Shown: positions 1-8,803 of the stretch, piece by piece
How positions within the stretch are numbered: position 1 is the stretch's first letter
How the letters are laid out: the number at the start of each line of letters is the position of its first letter
Assembly: GCA_016292255.1 (NCBI GenBank)
Contig: JAEEZZ010000080.1
Coordinates: 1 to 46,255 of the forward strand
Length of the DNA: 46,255 nt
From: Oscillospiraceae bacterium
GTDB taxonomy: Bacteria > Bacillota > Clostridia > Oscillospirales > Oscillospiraceae
Direction: 5' to 3'
Position numbers and translations under genes: made by a program
Notes under the pieces: generated by a model
What the model saw: only the letters and a program-made list of their open reading frames with translations
Told to the model about the DNA's origin: nothing
The model's database searches: none

Positions 1-32
1 TAGAATCGGGATAGCTGCAATCCGTCCACCAA
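1..32 (-). pseudogene. Duplicated 3' fragment of the neighbouring cat-like gene
   Basis: This stretch matches 204-235 at 31 of 32 positions. On the minus strand it encodes LVDGLQLSRFY, the same peptide that follows the catalytic His in the intact gene next door. Only this fragment is visible. It runs off the left edge, and upstream of it (to the right) the sequence changes directly into the heptamer array. It is either the end of a diverged tandem copy or a short duplication of 203 bp offset made by recombination across the repeats. Confidence 0.6.
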
Positions 33-48
33 CGGGGGGAGGTTGGCA

Positions 49-172
49 GGTAATAGGTAATAGGTAACAAGTAACAGGTAATAAGTCAACGTGTACGATA
101 ATCGGGAAAAACTGCCGATGCGCTGCTACTTATTACTTATTACTTATTACTTATTACTTATTCCTTATTACA
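49..172. repeat. Inverted arrays of a TTATTAC-type heptamer
   Basis: Positions 49-86 carry GGTAATA/GTAACAAG/GTAATAAG units. Positions 124-172 carry the reverse complement, at least five TTATTAC units. About 37 bases (87-123) separate the two arms, so the whole can fold into a long imperfect hairpin. The right arm runs into the cat-like gene: the last codons and the TAA stop of that gene are made of repeat units (TGT AAT AAG GAA TAA). Confidence 0.8.
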
Positions 173-805
173 TATTCCTTGTATAGCAAGTTCCGTCTCC
201 CGGTAGAATTGGGATAGCTGCAATCCGTCCACCAATGAATGATGACACAATATGGTCACCGGCAGCATCAGCCTGCCGCGGTGATCCGGGGCGTATTTGC
301 CCCAGGAGATCCGGGGGTTGCAGTCGTCGGGCCCGCCGGTGGGCTGGACAAAGGCGCTGTAATGGAGCCAGGGCAGAGAGGTGATGAACAGCAGGCTGTC
401 CACCTCGGCGTCCTCCTGGATGGAGGCCCCGGCTCTGGCCCTGTCCCGCTCCTTGGCGGCATAGTCCATATAGTCCGCCCAGCTCTGGACCGGGTCGTGG
501 CGCAGGGTGCAGTAGCAGTAGGTGCCGTTTTCCAAAAGCTCAATGTGGGAAGTCCCGCAGGAATCGTATTCCACGATCCCCTCCCCCTTCAAGCGCCGCC
601 GCAGCTCCGGCACGGCGTTGGCCGCCAGAGCAGCGACCCGGATGAAGGCAAGGTAAAAGGACCAGCCCTTTTCCTTGCAGACCCGCACCAGATCCGTCAC
701 GTCCACGTCCACCGTCACCCCGACGTGGGGGTTCGGCAGATGCCGGAAGTGGTCGTAGTGGGCCTTGCGGGGAGACTGAGAAAGGTCGATTTCACGGCAG
801 AACAT
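158..805 (-). CDS. Chloramphenicol acetyltransferase-like O-acyltransferase
   Basis: This 215-residue protein belongs to the CatA-type acetyltransferase family, trimeric cytoplasmic enzymes that move an acetyl group from acetyl-CoA to a hydroxyl such as that of chloramphenicol. The family's catalytic motif HHxxxDG is present near the C-terminus as HHSLVDG, and the N-terminal pattern (R..HYDHFR) is typical of CAT. The length agrees with the family (about 210-220). The start has a good GGAGG site 8 bases upstream. It follows the MutS-like gene by 27 bases on the same strand, so the two are probably co-transcribed. The final residues CNKE and the stop are encoded by the adjacent heptamer repeat, so the native C-terminus may have been replaced. 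Many chromosomal CAT-like proteins do not act on chloramphenicol, so a resistance role is not shown. Confidence 0.85.
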   Translation of the reverse strand: MFCREIDLSQSPRKAHYDHFRHLPNPHVGVTVDVDVTDLVRVCKEKGWSFYLAFIRVAALAANAVPELRRRLKGEGIVEYDSCGTSHIELLENGTYCYCTLRHDPVQSWADYMDYAAKERDRARAGASIQEDAEVDSLLFITSLPWLHYSAFVQPTGGPDDCNPRISWGKYAPDHRGRLMLPVTILCHHSLVDGLQLSQFYRETELAIQGICNKE

Positions 806-832
806 AGGTATTACCTCCGAAAGAGGACTTTT

Positions 833-2422
833 TCATGCCCTCCACTCCCCTGTTTCCAGATAGCGGTTGGCTTTTTGGTGGGCGCGATCCACAATGTGCC
901 GATCGAAGCCGATGAGCTGCAGCAAATTGATCGCGTTGCGGGAGCGTGCTTTGCCGGAACGGATCACATAGTCGAACAGCATCTCGTTCTCGCCCAGCTG
1001 TTCCTCAAAGTGATAGAGATCGAAGCCGTCCTGCAAGAGCTCGCACAGCTCAATATCATGGGTAGCGGCCAGACATAGCAGGCCGTCGTCCGCCATGGCC
1101 TGCAGCACCTCACTGGAAGCCGCGATGCGTTCCACGGTGTTTGTTCCCCGCAGTACCTCGTCCACGACGCATAATATGGGCAAGGCTTCCTCCGCCGCGT
1201 CCAGAATGCGTTTCAGAGACTTGGTTTCCACGATGTAGTAGCTCTCCCCTGCCAGCAGGTCGTCCTGCAGCGCCATGGAAGTATAGATTCGGAAGGCCGT
1301 GGCCTCATAGCGCTCCGCCAGGACGGTACAAATGCTCTGCGCCATCAGCGCGGCCAAAGCCACGGTTTTCAGATAGGTGGATTTGCCGGAGGCGTTGGAG
1401 CCGGTGATCAGGATCGGGCGCTCCGTCACGCAATCGTTTGCCACAGGCTCGTCCAGCAGGGGGTGCAGCAGGGCAACGCCGTCCACAAAGGGCTTCTTTT
1501 CCGGGGCGAAGTGCAAGACCGGCTCTGCATAGGACGCAAGGCTGGCCCGGTAGGATGCGATGGAGATGGCCGCGTCCAGACGACCCAGGTATTCGTGGAT
1601 CGTAAACACATCGTCGTGACAGCGACCCAGCTTATTTTTCAGAAACTCGTATGTGATCAGATCCAGCAGCGTAAGCGTCAAAATCAAGTCCTGCAGGCCG
1701 CCGCTGTCCATGCCGGTGGAGACGCCGCCTGTGCGAATCACCGCCTGCAGACGGTCCAGGCTCTCATAGGCCGGTTGCATCTGCTTGTCCAGCGCCGGGT
1801 CGCGGAGCTTGCGGAGCCGCCGCATGGCAAACACCATGTTGACCACATAGTTCACCGTATCGTAGTCCCGCTGGGAGCGGCGCTTCCCAAACTCATGGAT
1901 ATAGCAGTTGAGCAGCAGGGAAACCAAAAGCGGATAGAAGCGTTCTACCCCACTTCCGATTGCCGCGTAGACGCCTGTGCCGATCAACACCAGCACAAAC
2001 AGAAGATAGACCAGGAGCAAGCCGACCCCGTGCCGGGCGGGGGAAAAAGCCCGACACAGATCCGCCCGTCTGGAACAGCCCAGCCGGGCCAGGATGCTTT
2101 CCGCCTTCAAGCGGCGCTCGGGATCGGCCTGGGCGTATTCGATCAGCTGCTTTCGTTCTTCGTAGCGCTTTGCGTCCACTGCGGGGCTGCGAAGCATATA
2201 GTAGAGGTACTGTTCTCCGGAGGTGCAGCGTTTGGGGTTGATGCGCTTGAACACCCGATCCAGATCGAGATCAGACCATGTGACCTCGTCAATCAAGAAC
2301 GCGTCCAGCTCGTTGTCCCTTCGATAATCATAGTAGGCGCGGATATAATTCATATCCCCGTCAAAGTAGAAGGGCTTGGGGACCTTTCCGAACGCAGCGC
2401 GCAGGCTTTTTTTCAAACGCAT
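833..2422 (-). CDS. Membrane-associated MutS-family ATPase
   Basis: The protein has 529 residues. The C-terminal half is a MutS domain V ATPase: Walker A GSNASGKST at about 341-349, Walker B ILCVVDE at about 416-422 followed by LRGTN, and ATHDIEL as the H-loop. The middle of the protein (about 132-178) has two hydrophobic segments separated by a short loop, and the MutS mismatch-recognition domain I is missing. This architecture is that of the short, membrane-linked MutS-like proteins of Firmicutes, whose role is unknown; it should not be called a mismatch-repair MutS. The start at 2422 is chosen because GGAGG lies 5 bases upstream; an in-frame ATG 8 codons earlier lacks such a site. It is first in a probable two-gene unit with the cat-like gene. 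Confidence 0.85.
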   Translation of the reverse strand: MRLKKSLRAAFGKVPKPFYFDGDMNYIRAYYDYRRDNELDAFLIDEVTWSDLDLDRVFKRINPKRCTSGEQYLYYMLRSPAVDAKRYEERKQLIEYAQADPERRLKAESILARLGCSRRADLCRAFSPARHGVGLLLVYLLFVLVLIGTGVYAAIGSGVERFYPLLVSLLLNCYIHEFGKRRSQRDYDTVNYVVNMVFAMRRLRKLRDPALDKQMQPAYESLDRLQAVIRTGGVSTGMDSGGLQDLILTLTLLDLITYEFLKNKLGRCHDDVFTIHEYLGRLDAAISIASYRASLASYAEPVLHFAPEKKPFVDGVALLHPLLDEPVANDCVTERPILITGSNASGKSTYLKTVALAALMAQSICTVLAERYEATAFRIYTSMALQDDLLAGESYYIVETKSLKRILDAAEEALPILCVVDEVLRGTNTVERIAASSEVLQAMADDGLLCLAATHDIELCELLQDGFDLYHFEEQLGENEMLFDYVIRSGKARSRNAINLLQLIGFDRHIVDRAHQKANRYLETGEWRA

Positions 2423-2454
2423 AGAGGCCTCCAAAGGAATCGTCACCTATCGCA

Positions 2455-2627
2455 GCCCACGGGCGCGTGCGTCCCGGAACCCCCGGGGCGTCGAGACGCC
2501 GCCCCCTACAGAGCAGCTGCGGGGCTGGACCGGCAGATTGCCGACATTTTGCATTTTGCACTTTGCATTTTGCACTTTGCATTTTGCATTCCGCGTCCGG
2601 GCGGCCAATGGCCGCCCCTACGGCTGG
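2455..2627. repeat. Composite intergenic repeat: palindromic GTAGGGG elements and a GCATTTTGCACTTT tandem
   Basis: Three blocks lie between the MutS-like gene and secA. At 2486-2514 there is one arm of the palindromic element (GGGGCGTCGAGACGCC followed by GCCCCCTAC). At about 2530-2542 is the small palindrome CGGCAGATTGCCG, seen again near 26655 and in a GC-rich relative near 32050. At 2545-2592 there are tandem GCATTTTGCACTTT units. At about 2595-2621 the hairpin GGGCGGCCAATGGCCGCCC ends in CCCCTAC; read on the minus strand, its GTAGGGG terminus contains the TAG stop of secA. Confidence 0.8.
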
Positions 2628-5377
2628 GTACGCCCCAGATCCTTATCCCGGCAGCACTTCTTGTACTTCTTGCCGGAGCCGCAGGGGCAGGGGTCGTTGG
2701 GGCCGACCTTGGTCTTGTTGACCACGGGCTGGCGCTTGACGGTGCCGTCTCCGCCGCCGGTGCCGGTGACGGTGGCCACCTTCTTGCGCTCCATATCCTT
2801 ATCGCTGCGGATGCGGACGGCGAAGAGGCGGCGCACGGTCTCCTCCTTGATGGCGTTGATCATGCCCTCAAACATCTGGAAGCCCTCGCGCTTGTATTCC
2901 ACCACGGGGTTCACGTTGCCGTAGGAGCGCAGGGAGATGCCCTGGCGCAGATCGGTCATGGCGTCGATGTTGTCCATCCAATACTCGTCCACCACCCGAA
3001 GGGTGATGACCCGCTCCACCTCGCGCATGGTCGCGCTGCCGTACTCGGCCTCCTTGGCGGCATAGGCCTGCTGCATCAGACCAAGAAGATGCTCCTTCAC
3101 ATCCTCCTTTTCCAGCTTGTCGATCTCCTCGCGGGAGGGCTGCCAGGCCCCGGGGGCAATGAACTTGCCCTCGAACTGGGCGATCAGCTCCTCCAGCTGG
3201 GCGGCGTCCTCCACGTAGTTGGACTGGCCGAAGCTGTTCTCCACCTCGGAGTCCACCACGTAGCGCATCATGGCCTCGATGTTCTTCTGCAGATCCTCGC
3301 CGTTGAGCACCTGCATACGCTGCTCGTAGATGACCTTACGCTGGGTGTTCATCACGTCGTCGTATTCCAGCACGTTCTTACGGGCCTGGTAGTTGCGGCT
3401 TTCCACGGTCTTCTGGGCGTTTTCGATGGCGCCGGAGAGGATCTTGGCGTCGATGGGGGTATCCTCGTCGATGCCCAGGCTCTCCATCATATTGATGATG
3501 CGCTCGGAGCCGAACAGACGCATCACGTCGTCCTGCATGGACAGATAGAAGCGGCTCTCGCCGGGGTCGCCCTGACGGCCGGAACGGCCGCGGAGCTGAT
3601 TGTCGATGCGTCGGGACTCGTGGCGCTCCGTGCCCACGATGAAGAGGCCGCCAGCCGCCCGGACCTGCTCGGCCTCGGCGTCGGTGATCTCCTTGTATTT
3701 GTGATAGAGGGCGTCAAAGTCTGCGCGGACGGCCAGGATCTGGGGATCCTCCGTCTCGGAGTAGGCGTTGGCCTCCATGAGCAGCTCCTCGGTCATATCC
3801 TCCCGCTTGCGGAGGTCGGCCAGGGCCATATACTCGGGGTTGCCGCCCAGCACGATATCGGTGCCGCGGCCTGCCATGTTGGTGGCGATGGTGACCGCGC
3901 CCAGCTTGCCGGCCTGGGCCACGATCTCCGCTTCCTTCTCGTGGAACTTGGCGTTCAGCACCACATGGTCGATGTTCTCCTTTTTCAGCATCCGGGAGAC
4001 CAGCTCGGATTTCTCGATGGAAATGGTGCCCACCAGCACAGGCTGCCCCTTTTCGTGGCACTCCACGATCTGGCGGAGCACCGCCCGGAGCTTGCCTGCC
4101 TCGGTCTTGTAGACCACGTCCGGGTTGTCGATGCGGATGACGGGCTTATTGGTGGGGATCTCCACCACGTCCAGGGCGTAGATTCCGTTGAATTCCTCCT
4201 GCTCGGTCATGGCCGTGCCGGTCATGCCGGAGAGCTTCTTGTAGAGGCGGAAGAAGTTCTGGAAGGTGATGGTGGCAAGGGTCTTGCTCTCGCTTTCCAC
4301 CTTCACGCCTTCCTTGGCCTCGATGGCCTGGTGCAGGCCCTCGTTGTAGCGGCGGCCGTACATCAGGCGGCCGGTGGCCTCATCCACGATGATGACCTGG
4401 CCGTCCTTGACCACGTAGTCCACGTCCTTCTTCATGATGCCGCGGGCCCGCATGGCCTGGTTGATGTGGTGGGACAGGGTGGAGTTCTCCATGTCGGCCA
4501 GGTTCTCCACGTTGAAATACTGCTCCGCCTTTTTGATGCCAGATGCGGTGAGCTGCACCGAGCGGTCCTTCTCATCCACATAGTAGTCGCAGTCGTCGTC
4601 GTCATGGGATTCCTTGTCGTCGGTGGTGGCGTAGACCCGCTTCTTCAGCCGGGAGACAAAGAAATCCGCCATCTCGTAGAGCTTGGAGCTCTCGTCGCCC
4701 TTGCCGGAGATGATCAGCGGCGTTCTGGCCTCGTCGATGAGGATGGAGTCCACCTCGTCCACGATGGCGAAGCTGTGGCCCCGCTGGACTTGATCCTTCT
4801 TGTAGAGGGCCATATTGTCACGCAGATAGTCGAAGCCCAGCTCGTTGTTGGTGCAGTAGGTGATGTCGGCGGCGTAGGCGGCCCGACGGGCGTCGGGATC
4901 CATATCGTGGACGATCAGACCCACCTGCAGGCCCATGTAGCGGTAGACCTTGCCCATCCATTCGGAGTCACGCTTGGCCAGATAGTCGTTGACCGTGACG
5001 ATGTGGACGCCCTCGCCCTTCAGGGCATTGAGGTAGGCAGGCAGGATGGCCACCAGGGTCTTGCCTTCACCGGTCTTCATCTCGGCGATGCGGCCCTGGT
5101 GCAGAATGATGCCGCCGATGAGCTGCACCCGGTAGGGCCGCATCCCCAGCACCCGGTACGCGGCCTCCCGGACGGCGGCAAAGGCCTCCGGCAGCAGATC
5201 GTCCAGGGTCTCCCCCTTGGCAAGACGCTCTTTGAATTTCGCGGTCTGATCCCGAAGCGCATCGTCGGAGAGCGCTTTCATCTGCGGCTCCAGCGCTTCG
5301 ATCTTATCGACCAGCGGCGTCAGCTTTTTGACCTCCCGCTCGGAGGTGCTTCCAAACAGTTTTGTAATCAGTCCCAT
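2618..5377 (-). CDS. secA: Preprotein translocase ATPase SecA
   Basis: SecA is the ATP-driven motor that pushes unfolded preproteins through SecYEG. The 919-residue product carries the nucleotide-binding motif MKTGEGKT at about 100-107, the [15 protein letters not shown] stretch, the second helicase domain with [10 protein letters not shown] and the arginine finger region [10 protein letters not shown]. It ends in the zinc-binding SEC-C tail [13 protein letters not shown]. The start at 5377 has AGAGGA about 7 bases upstream; an in-frame ATG 17 codons earlier is less likely. It is expressed alone from its own promoter. The stop TAG overlaps the GTAGGGG end of a palindromic repeat. The 5' leader holds a short GCCGCC/GGCGGC hairpin (about 5401-5416). 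Confidence 0.98.
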   Translation of the reverse strand: MGLITKLFGSTSEREVKKLTPLVDKIEALEPQMKALSDDALRDQTAKFKERLAKGETLDDLLPEAFAAVREAAYRVLGMRPYRVQLIGGIILHQGRIAEMKTGEGKTLVAILPAYLNALKGEGVHIVTVNDYLAKRDSEWMGKVYRYMGLQVGLIVHDMDPDARRAAYAADITYCTNNELGFDYLRDNMALYKKDQVQRGHSFAIVDEVDSILIDEARTPLIISGKGDESSKLYEMADFFVSRLKKRVYATTDDKESHDDDDCDYYVDEKDRSVQLTASGIKKAEQYFNVENLADMENSTLSHHINQAMRARGIMKKDVDYVVKDGQVIIVDEATGRLMYGRRYNEGLHQAIEAKEGVKVESESKTLATITFQNFFRLYKKLSGMTGTAMTEQEEFNGIYALDVVEIPTNKPVIRIDNPDVVYKTEAGKLRAVLRQIVECHEKGQPVLVGTISIEKSELVSRMLKKENIDHVVLNAKFHEKEAEIVAQAGKLGAVTIATNMAGRGTDIVLGGNPEYMALADLRKREDMTEELLMEANAYSETEDPQILAVRADFDALYHKYKEITDAEAEQVRAAGGLFIVGTERHESRRIDNQLRGRSGRQGDPGESRFYLSMQDDVMRLFGSERIINMMESLGIDEDTPIDAKILSGAIENAQKTVESRNYQARKNVLEYDDVMNTQRKVIYEQRMQVLNGEDLQKNIEAMMRYVVDSEVENSFGQSNYVEDAAQLEELIAQFEGKFIAPGAWQPSREEIDKLEKEDVKEHLLGLMQQAYAAKEAEYGSATMREVERVITLRVVDEYWMDNIDAMTDLRQGISLRSYGNVNPVVEYKREGFQMFEGMINAIKEETVRRLFAVRIRSDKDMERKKVATVTGTGGGDGTVKRQPVVNKTKVGPNDPCPCGSGKKYKKCCRDKDLGRTQP

Positions 5378-5436
5378 GGCTGTTCCTCTCTTCCTGTGCA
5401 GCCGCCGTTTGGCGGCATGAATGCTCATTTCGAGAT

Positions 5437-5464
5437 ATTATACCATACTTTCCCGTGTAAACAA
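5437..5464 (-). promoter_or_regulatory. secA promoter (extended -10)
   Basis: On the minus strand, TTGTTT and TATAAT are separated by 16 bases, with TG one base before the -10 (TGGTATAAT). It sits about 60 bases upstream of the secA start. Confidence 0.65.
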
Positions 5465-5494
5465 AGCAAAATTTTTATGATTTGGAAAGAATTT

Positions 5495-5968
5495 CTATTT
5501 TGCCCCGGGCCGCATTTGCTGGCGCAGGAGTCCCTCCAGGGTGCGTCCGTCCGTTCTGCTGTCGGCGGCGGCTGCGCCGAAGTCCTCCGCGTAGTCGGAG
5601 AACTCCTCTCCCAGGGACGCAAAGGCCCGCACCGTCTGCCGGTTCCGCAGCCAAGCCTGCCGCAGAGCCTCCGGCAGCGGGCCCTGGGGCGGGCGCTTCG
5701 GCGCCTGGAGCCGCAGTCGCCGTCCCGTCAGCAGATAATGGAGGGTCGTGAGCTTCTGGGCCCGCGCCTCGCATCGCCGCGCCATCCGACCCAGCGCCGC
5801 GCTTCCCTGCCCGCACATCCGCCGGGAGAGGGCCTGCAGGGCGGCTGCGTCCGCCCGCTGCTCCAGGATCAGCGCCTCCAGCCGTTCCGGCAGAACGGCC
5901 TGCTCCGCAGTCATGCCGCCCGTTTCCTTCACTCGGGCCCAGACGGCCTGTTCCGTTTGCAGATCCAT
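5495..5968 (-). CDS. Helical protein of unknown function, possibly ferritin-like
   Basis: I do not recognise this 157-residue protein with certainty. It is almost wholly predicted helix, rich in Ala, Arg, Leu and Glu, with no signal peptide or membrane segment. The stretch ARAQKLTTLHYLLTGRR recalls the last helices of rubrerythrin-like proteins in Clostridia, but no paired E..H metal-ligand motifs are evident, so any such fold may be metal-free. The start at 5968 follows GGTGG by 8 bases; a GTG four codons earlier is possible. It lies between a terminator upstream and secA downstream, about 30 bases before the secA promoter. Confidence 0.55.
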   Translation of the reverse strand: MDLQTEQAVWARVKETGGMTAEQAVLPERLEALILEQRADAAALQALSRRMCGQGSAALGRMARRCEARAQKLTTLHYLLTGRRLRLQAPKRPPQGPLPEALRQAWLRNRQTVRAFASLGEEFSDYAEDFGAAAADSRTDGRTLEGLLRQQMRPGAK

Positions 5969-6000
5969 TTCACATACCACCTTTCGTCACATGGTATGCA

Positions 6001-6038
6001 AAAAGGCGCGGCCCCGTGCGTCAGGGCCGCGCCTTTTC
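6001..6038 (-). terminator. Intrinsic terminator of the two-component/HtrA-like operon
   Basis: AAAAGGCGCGGCCC and GGGCCGCGCCTTTT form a GC-rich stem with a short loop, with runs of A and T on both sides. It ends transcription coming from the HtrA-like gene at 6072 and could work in both directions. Confidence 0.8.
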
Positions 6039-6071
6039 AGTTATCCTCGGATCCAAACAGCTCCGCCGTCC

Positions 6072-7313
6072 TCAGCGGGAGAACACGGGCAGCGCCACCC
6101 GGTAGTAGGTGCCCACGCGGAAGATGATGAGCTCCACCACGTCGCCGGGCTCATGGGCGGAGATGATCCGCTCGAACTCCTCCAGGCTTTCCACCGGTAC
6201 GCCGTCCACCGAGCAGATGACGTCATATCTGCACAGGTTCTGATAGGGGGGCGTTTCGTTGATCCACAGTCTGCCGGGGAACGCGTACATATACACATAT
6301 TCCTCGGGGATCTCCGCCACCTCCAGGCCCAGCCAGCGGTACTCCGAGGTCTCCGCACGGGCAAAGGCCGCAAGGATCTCGGTCAGATCCCCGGCGGAGA
6401 TCGCAAGGCAGGGATCCTGGTCGGAGACAAGGCGCTTGCCGATGGGGGTCGTCAGCCCCACCACCAGACCCTGGCCGTCCAGAATGGGACAGCCGTAGCC
6501 CACGCCGCTGCGCTGGGCGGAGGTCTGCAGCACCGTGTAGGCATAGCTGCCCACCTTTACGCTGCCCTTGGCCGACATCATGCCGTCGTAGAACACGTTG
6601 GGGATCTGGCTGCCGTAGGGGTTGCAGATACAGTAGACTCCCTGGCCGACGCTCAGCCCGCCGTCCTGGGCAAAGCTCACCGTGGGCAGATCCTTTGCCT
6701 CCACCTTCAACAGGCACAGGCCGGAGCCCCATTCCTCCCGCACGCAGTCCGCCACGTATCGGGTGCCGTCCGCAAAGCTGACCGAGAACGCGCTGGCGCC
6801 CGTCTGGGCGTCGGTGGCCGTCAGGATATAGCCGTCCTCGCTGATGACTACGCCGGTACAGTAGGAATTGCCGTAGTAGGATTCCACCTCGACGCAGACC
6901 ACCGCGGGGGAAACCGCCGCATAGATCTCGCTGGGGGAACGGGACTCGCCGTCGCTGACCTCGATGTGCAGCTCCACGGCGTCCGCCTCGCCGGCGACAG
7001 GCACGAAAATATCCTCTGCCGTGACCACCAGCTTCTGGATCGTTTCCTCCGTGGCCAGGGTCGTCTCCGGGGTGGGATAGTGGATCACCCAATCATCGCT
7101 CTGGTTGGTAATGCGCAGCTTGAGGAGGTTGGACGCGATGGAATAGGTACTGCCGGCGATCATGATCAGACTCAGACAGATCAGCAGCCAGGACCGGTCG
7201 CGCTGCGGCCGCGGCTTGGCAGAGGTACCGTAGAAATTGTCCGGCCGGACGTTCTCCCGCTCCTGGGGCAGCTCCTGGATCTCGGCCTCCACCGGAACCA
7301 TTTTATCTCCCAT
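6072..7313 (-). CDS. HtrA/DegP-like membrane protein lacking the catalytic triad (pseudoprotease)
   Basis: The 413-residue protein has a cytoplasmic N-terminus, one membrane segment (about 41-62), a trypsin-like domain (about 128-320) and a C-terminal PDZ domain (about 325-410), the layout of membrane-anchored HtrA. By motif alignment all three catalytic residues are replaced. The His of the TNNHVV motif corresponds to Asp168 in LTATDAQ, the Asp of SDLAVLKV to Gly198 in SGLCLLKV, and the Ser of GNSGGP to Tyr273 in VGYGCP. The fold signature (SEDGYILT, NPYG, VVGLTT) remains. It is probably a sensor, scaffold or chaperone, not a protease. It follows the histidine kinase by 59 bases in the same operon, where an active HtrA often sits. 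The start is set by AAGGAGG 8 bases upstream. Confidence 0.85.
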   Translation of the reverse strand: MGDKMVPVEAEIQELPQERENVRPDNFYGTSAKPRPQRDRSWLLICLSLIMIAGSTYSIASNLLKLRITNQSDDWVIHYPTPETTLATEETIQKLVVTAEDIFVPVAGEADAVELHIEVSDGESRSPSEIYAAVSPAVVCVEVESYYGNSYCTGVVISEDGYILTATDAQTGASAFSVSFADGTRYVADCVREEWGSGLCLLKVEAKDLPTVSFAQDGGLSVGQGVYCICNPYGSQIPNVFYDGMMSAKGSVKVGSYAYTVLQTSAQRSGVGYGCPILDGQGLVVGLTTPIGKRLVSDQDPCLAISAGDLTEILAAFARAETSEYRWLGLEVAEIPEEYVYMYAFPGRLWINETPPYQNLCRYDVICSVDGVPVESLEEFERIISAHEPGDVVELIIFRVGTYYRVALPVFSR

Positions 7314-7372
7314 CACGCGCACCTCCTTTCTGTCTGTTGGGTCGCAGCAAGCGGCCAGCGATTCCTTGATCT

Positions 7373-8800
7373 TTACGGATTCACCTTCGGCATGGTAAAC
7401 GAGAACTCCGTCACGCCGTCGCGGCTGGTGACGTAGATGTCCTCCTCATGCCCCAGAATGATCGTTTTGACGATATACAGGCCGAGACCCCAGCCGTCCC
7501 GATCCACGGAGCGGCTCTTGTCCGTCTTGTGGAAGCGGTCAAACACCAGGGGAAGCTCCTCGGCGGGGATGGTCGGCCCGGTATTGCGGATCGCCACCAG
7601 ATATTTGCCGGTTTTGATCTGCTCGATCCGGACCCCCAGGGTCCCGTGCTCGGGGCAGAATTTCACTGCATTGTCGATCAGATTATAGACGACCTGGGTG
7701 ATGGCGTCCGGATCGGCGCAGCTCTTTGCGCCCTGGTCGGGCAGCTCCGCCTCCACCTCCAGGTGCTTGTCGTTGATCTTCTGCTCGAAGCTGAGAAGCA
7801 CCTCGCCCACCGTCTGGCAGAGGTCGAAGTTCCGCTTGCGCTCGGCAGGGATCCCCCGATCCTGGATCCGGGAGATATCCAGCATGGAGCGCACCAGGCG
7901 GGACAGCCGTCTGACCTCCGCAGAGGTGATCTTCATATACTTTTCCCGCTGCTCGGGCGGGATCGTCCCATCCAGCATCCCGTCCAGGTAGCCGGAGATG
8001 GTGGTCATGGGCGTTTTCAGCTCATGGCTGACGTTCGCCACGAATTCCTGCCGCTTCTGCTCGGACTGGGCCAGGGCCTGGGCCATGTTGTTGAAGGCAA
8101 GGGCCAGCTCGTTGAGCTCTGCGGTGTCGGTGTTGTCCACGTCCACCCGGACGTCCATCTGCCCGTGGGCCATACGGCGGGCCGCGGTGGTCATCTGCTT
8201 GATGGGCCTCATCTGGCGCTTGGTGATGAACCAGACCGCCGGCAGCGCAAGGATAAGCACGCCCAGCAGGATGGCCAGATTGATCCGGCCTGCGATCCGC
8301 ATTCTCTTGTTGATCGCCTCGATGGAATGGGAGCTGACCACGTAACGGACGTTTCCGAGCTTGGTCTTCACCATACGCACCGCGGCCATGCGGTCTTCGC
8401 CGTAGCAGCCGATCTCCAGCTTATCGCAGAAGGCAGGCCCGTCCACAGAGGCCGCATCCAGAAACGAACGGGGGAACTGATAGCCCAGATGCTTGCAGTT
8501 CTGCAGGCTGCAGGAGCAGGCAATGATGGTCCCGCTCTCGTTGCAGACCACGGTATCGTTGTCGGTGGCGCGGGCGGTGTAGTTCAGCTGGACGCAGAGC
8601 TGCTCCCGGGCCAGGCCGTAGTTCGAGTTCATCAGCTCCGTCATCCCGGACGCCGCGTTTGCAGAGGCGCTCACGCCGTCGGAGAGCAGATCCACGGTGA
8701 GCTCCCGATAGAGGTATTGGGTGCAAAGGCTCAACGCCAGCAGGGTCAGAGAAATGATACAGACGGTCAGGGTGAACAGGCCGCCAAAGCTGTGCTTCAC
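7373..8800 (-). CDS. Sensor histidine kinase
   Basis: This is a 475-residue membrane kinase. It has a first membrane helix (about 8-28), an extracytoplasmic sensor domain (about 30-165), a second helix (about 172-192) and a HAMP domain. The HisKA domain has the phospho-accepting His259 in VSHELKTPM, and the HATPase domain has the N box (YNLIDNAVKF) and a GWGLGLYIV G box. The sensor domain has seven cysteines (69, 86, 95, 97, 102, 125, 132), with CSCSLQNCKH as a dense cluster, unusual for an exported domain. It begins 3 bases after the response regulator stop and presumably phosphorylates it. Confidence 0.95.
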   Translation of the reverse strand: MKHSFGGLFTLTVCIISLTLLALSLCTQYLYRELTVDLLSDGVSASANAASGMTELMNSNYGLAREQLCVQLNYTARATDNDTVVCNESGTIIACSCSLQNCKHLGYQFPRSFLDAASVDGPAFCDKLEIGCYGEDRMAAVRMVKTKLGNVRYVVSSHSIEAINKRMRIAGRINLAILLGVLILALPAVWFITKRQMRPIKQMTTAARRMAHGQMDVRVDVDNTDTAELNELALAFNNMAQALAQSEQKRQEFVANVSHELKTPMTTISGYLDGMLDGTIPPEQREKYMKITSAEVRRLSRLVRSMLDISRIQDRGIPAERKRNFDLCQTVGEVLLSFEQKINDKHLEVEAELPDQGAKSCADPDAITQVVYNLIDNAVKFCPEHGTLGVRIEQIKTGKYLVAIRNTGPTIPAEELPLVFDRFHKTDKSRSVDRDGWGLGLYIVKTIILGHEEDIYVTSRDGVTEFSFTMPKVNP

Positions 8801-8803
8801 GGC

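Noticed and set aside
158..805. Calling the cat-like gene a chloramphenicol resistance determinant.
   Set aside because: The catalytic motif is present, but many chromosomal CAT-like proteins do not confer resistance and the C-terminus here is altered by the repeat.
833..2422. Calling the MutS-like gene mutS or mutS2.
   Set aside because: It lacks the mismatch domain of MutS and the Smr nuclease end of MutS2, and has membrane segments.
1463..6127. A 1554-codon open frame on the plus strand across the MutS-like and secA genes.
   Set aside because: It is the antisense shadow of GC-rich genes. Its translation is low-complexity (His/Val/Gly/Leu-rich) with no domain, while the minus strand has complete MutS-like and SecA motifs.
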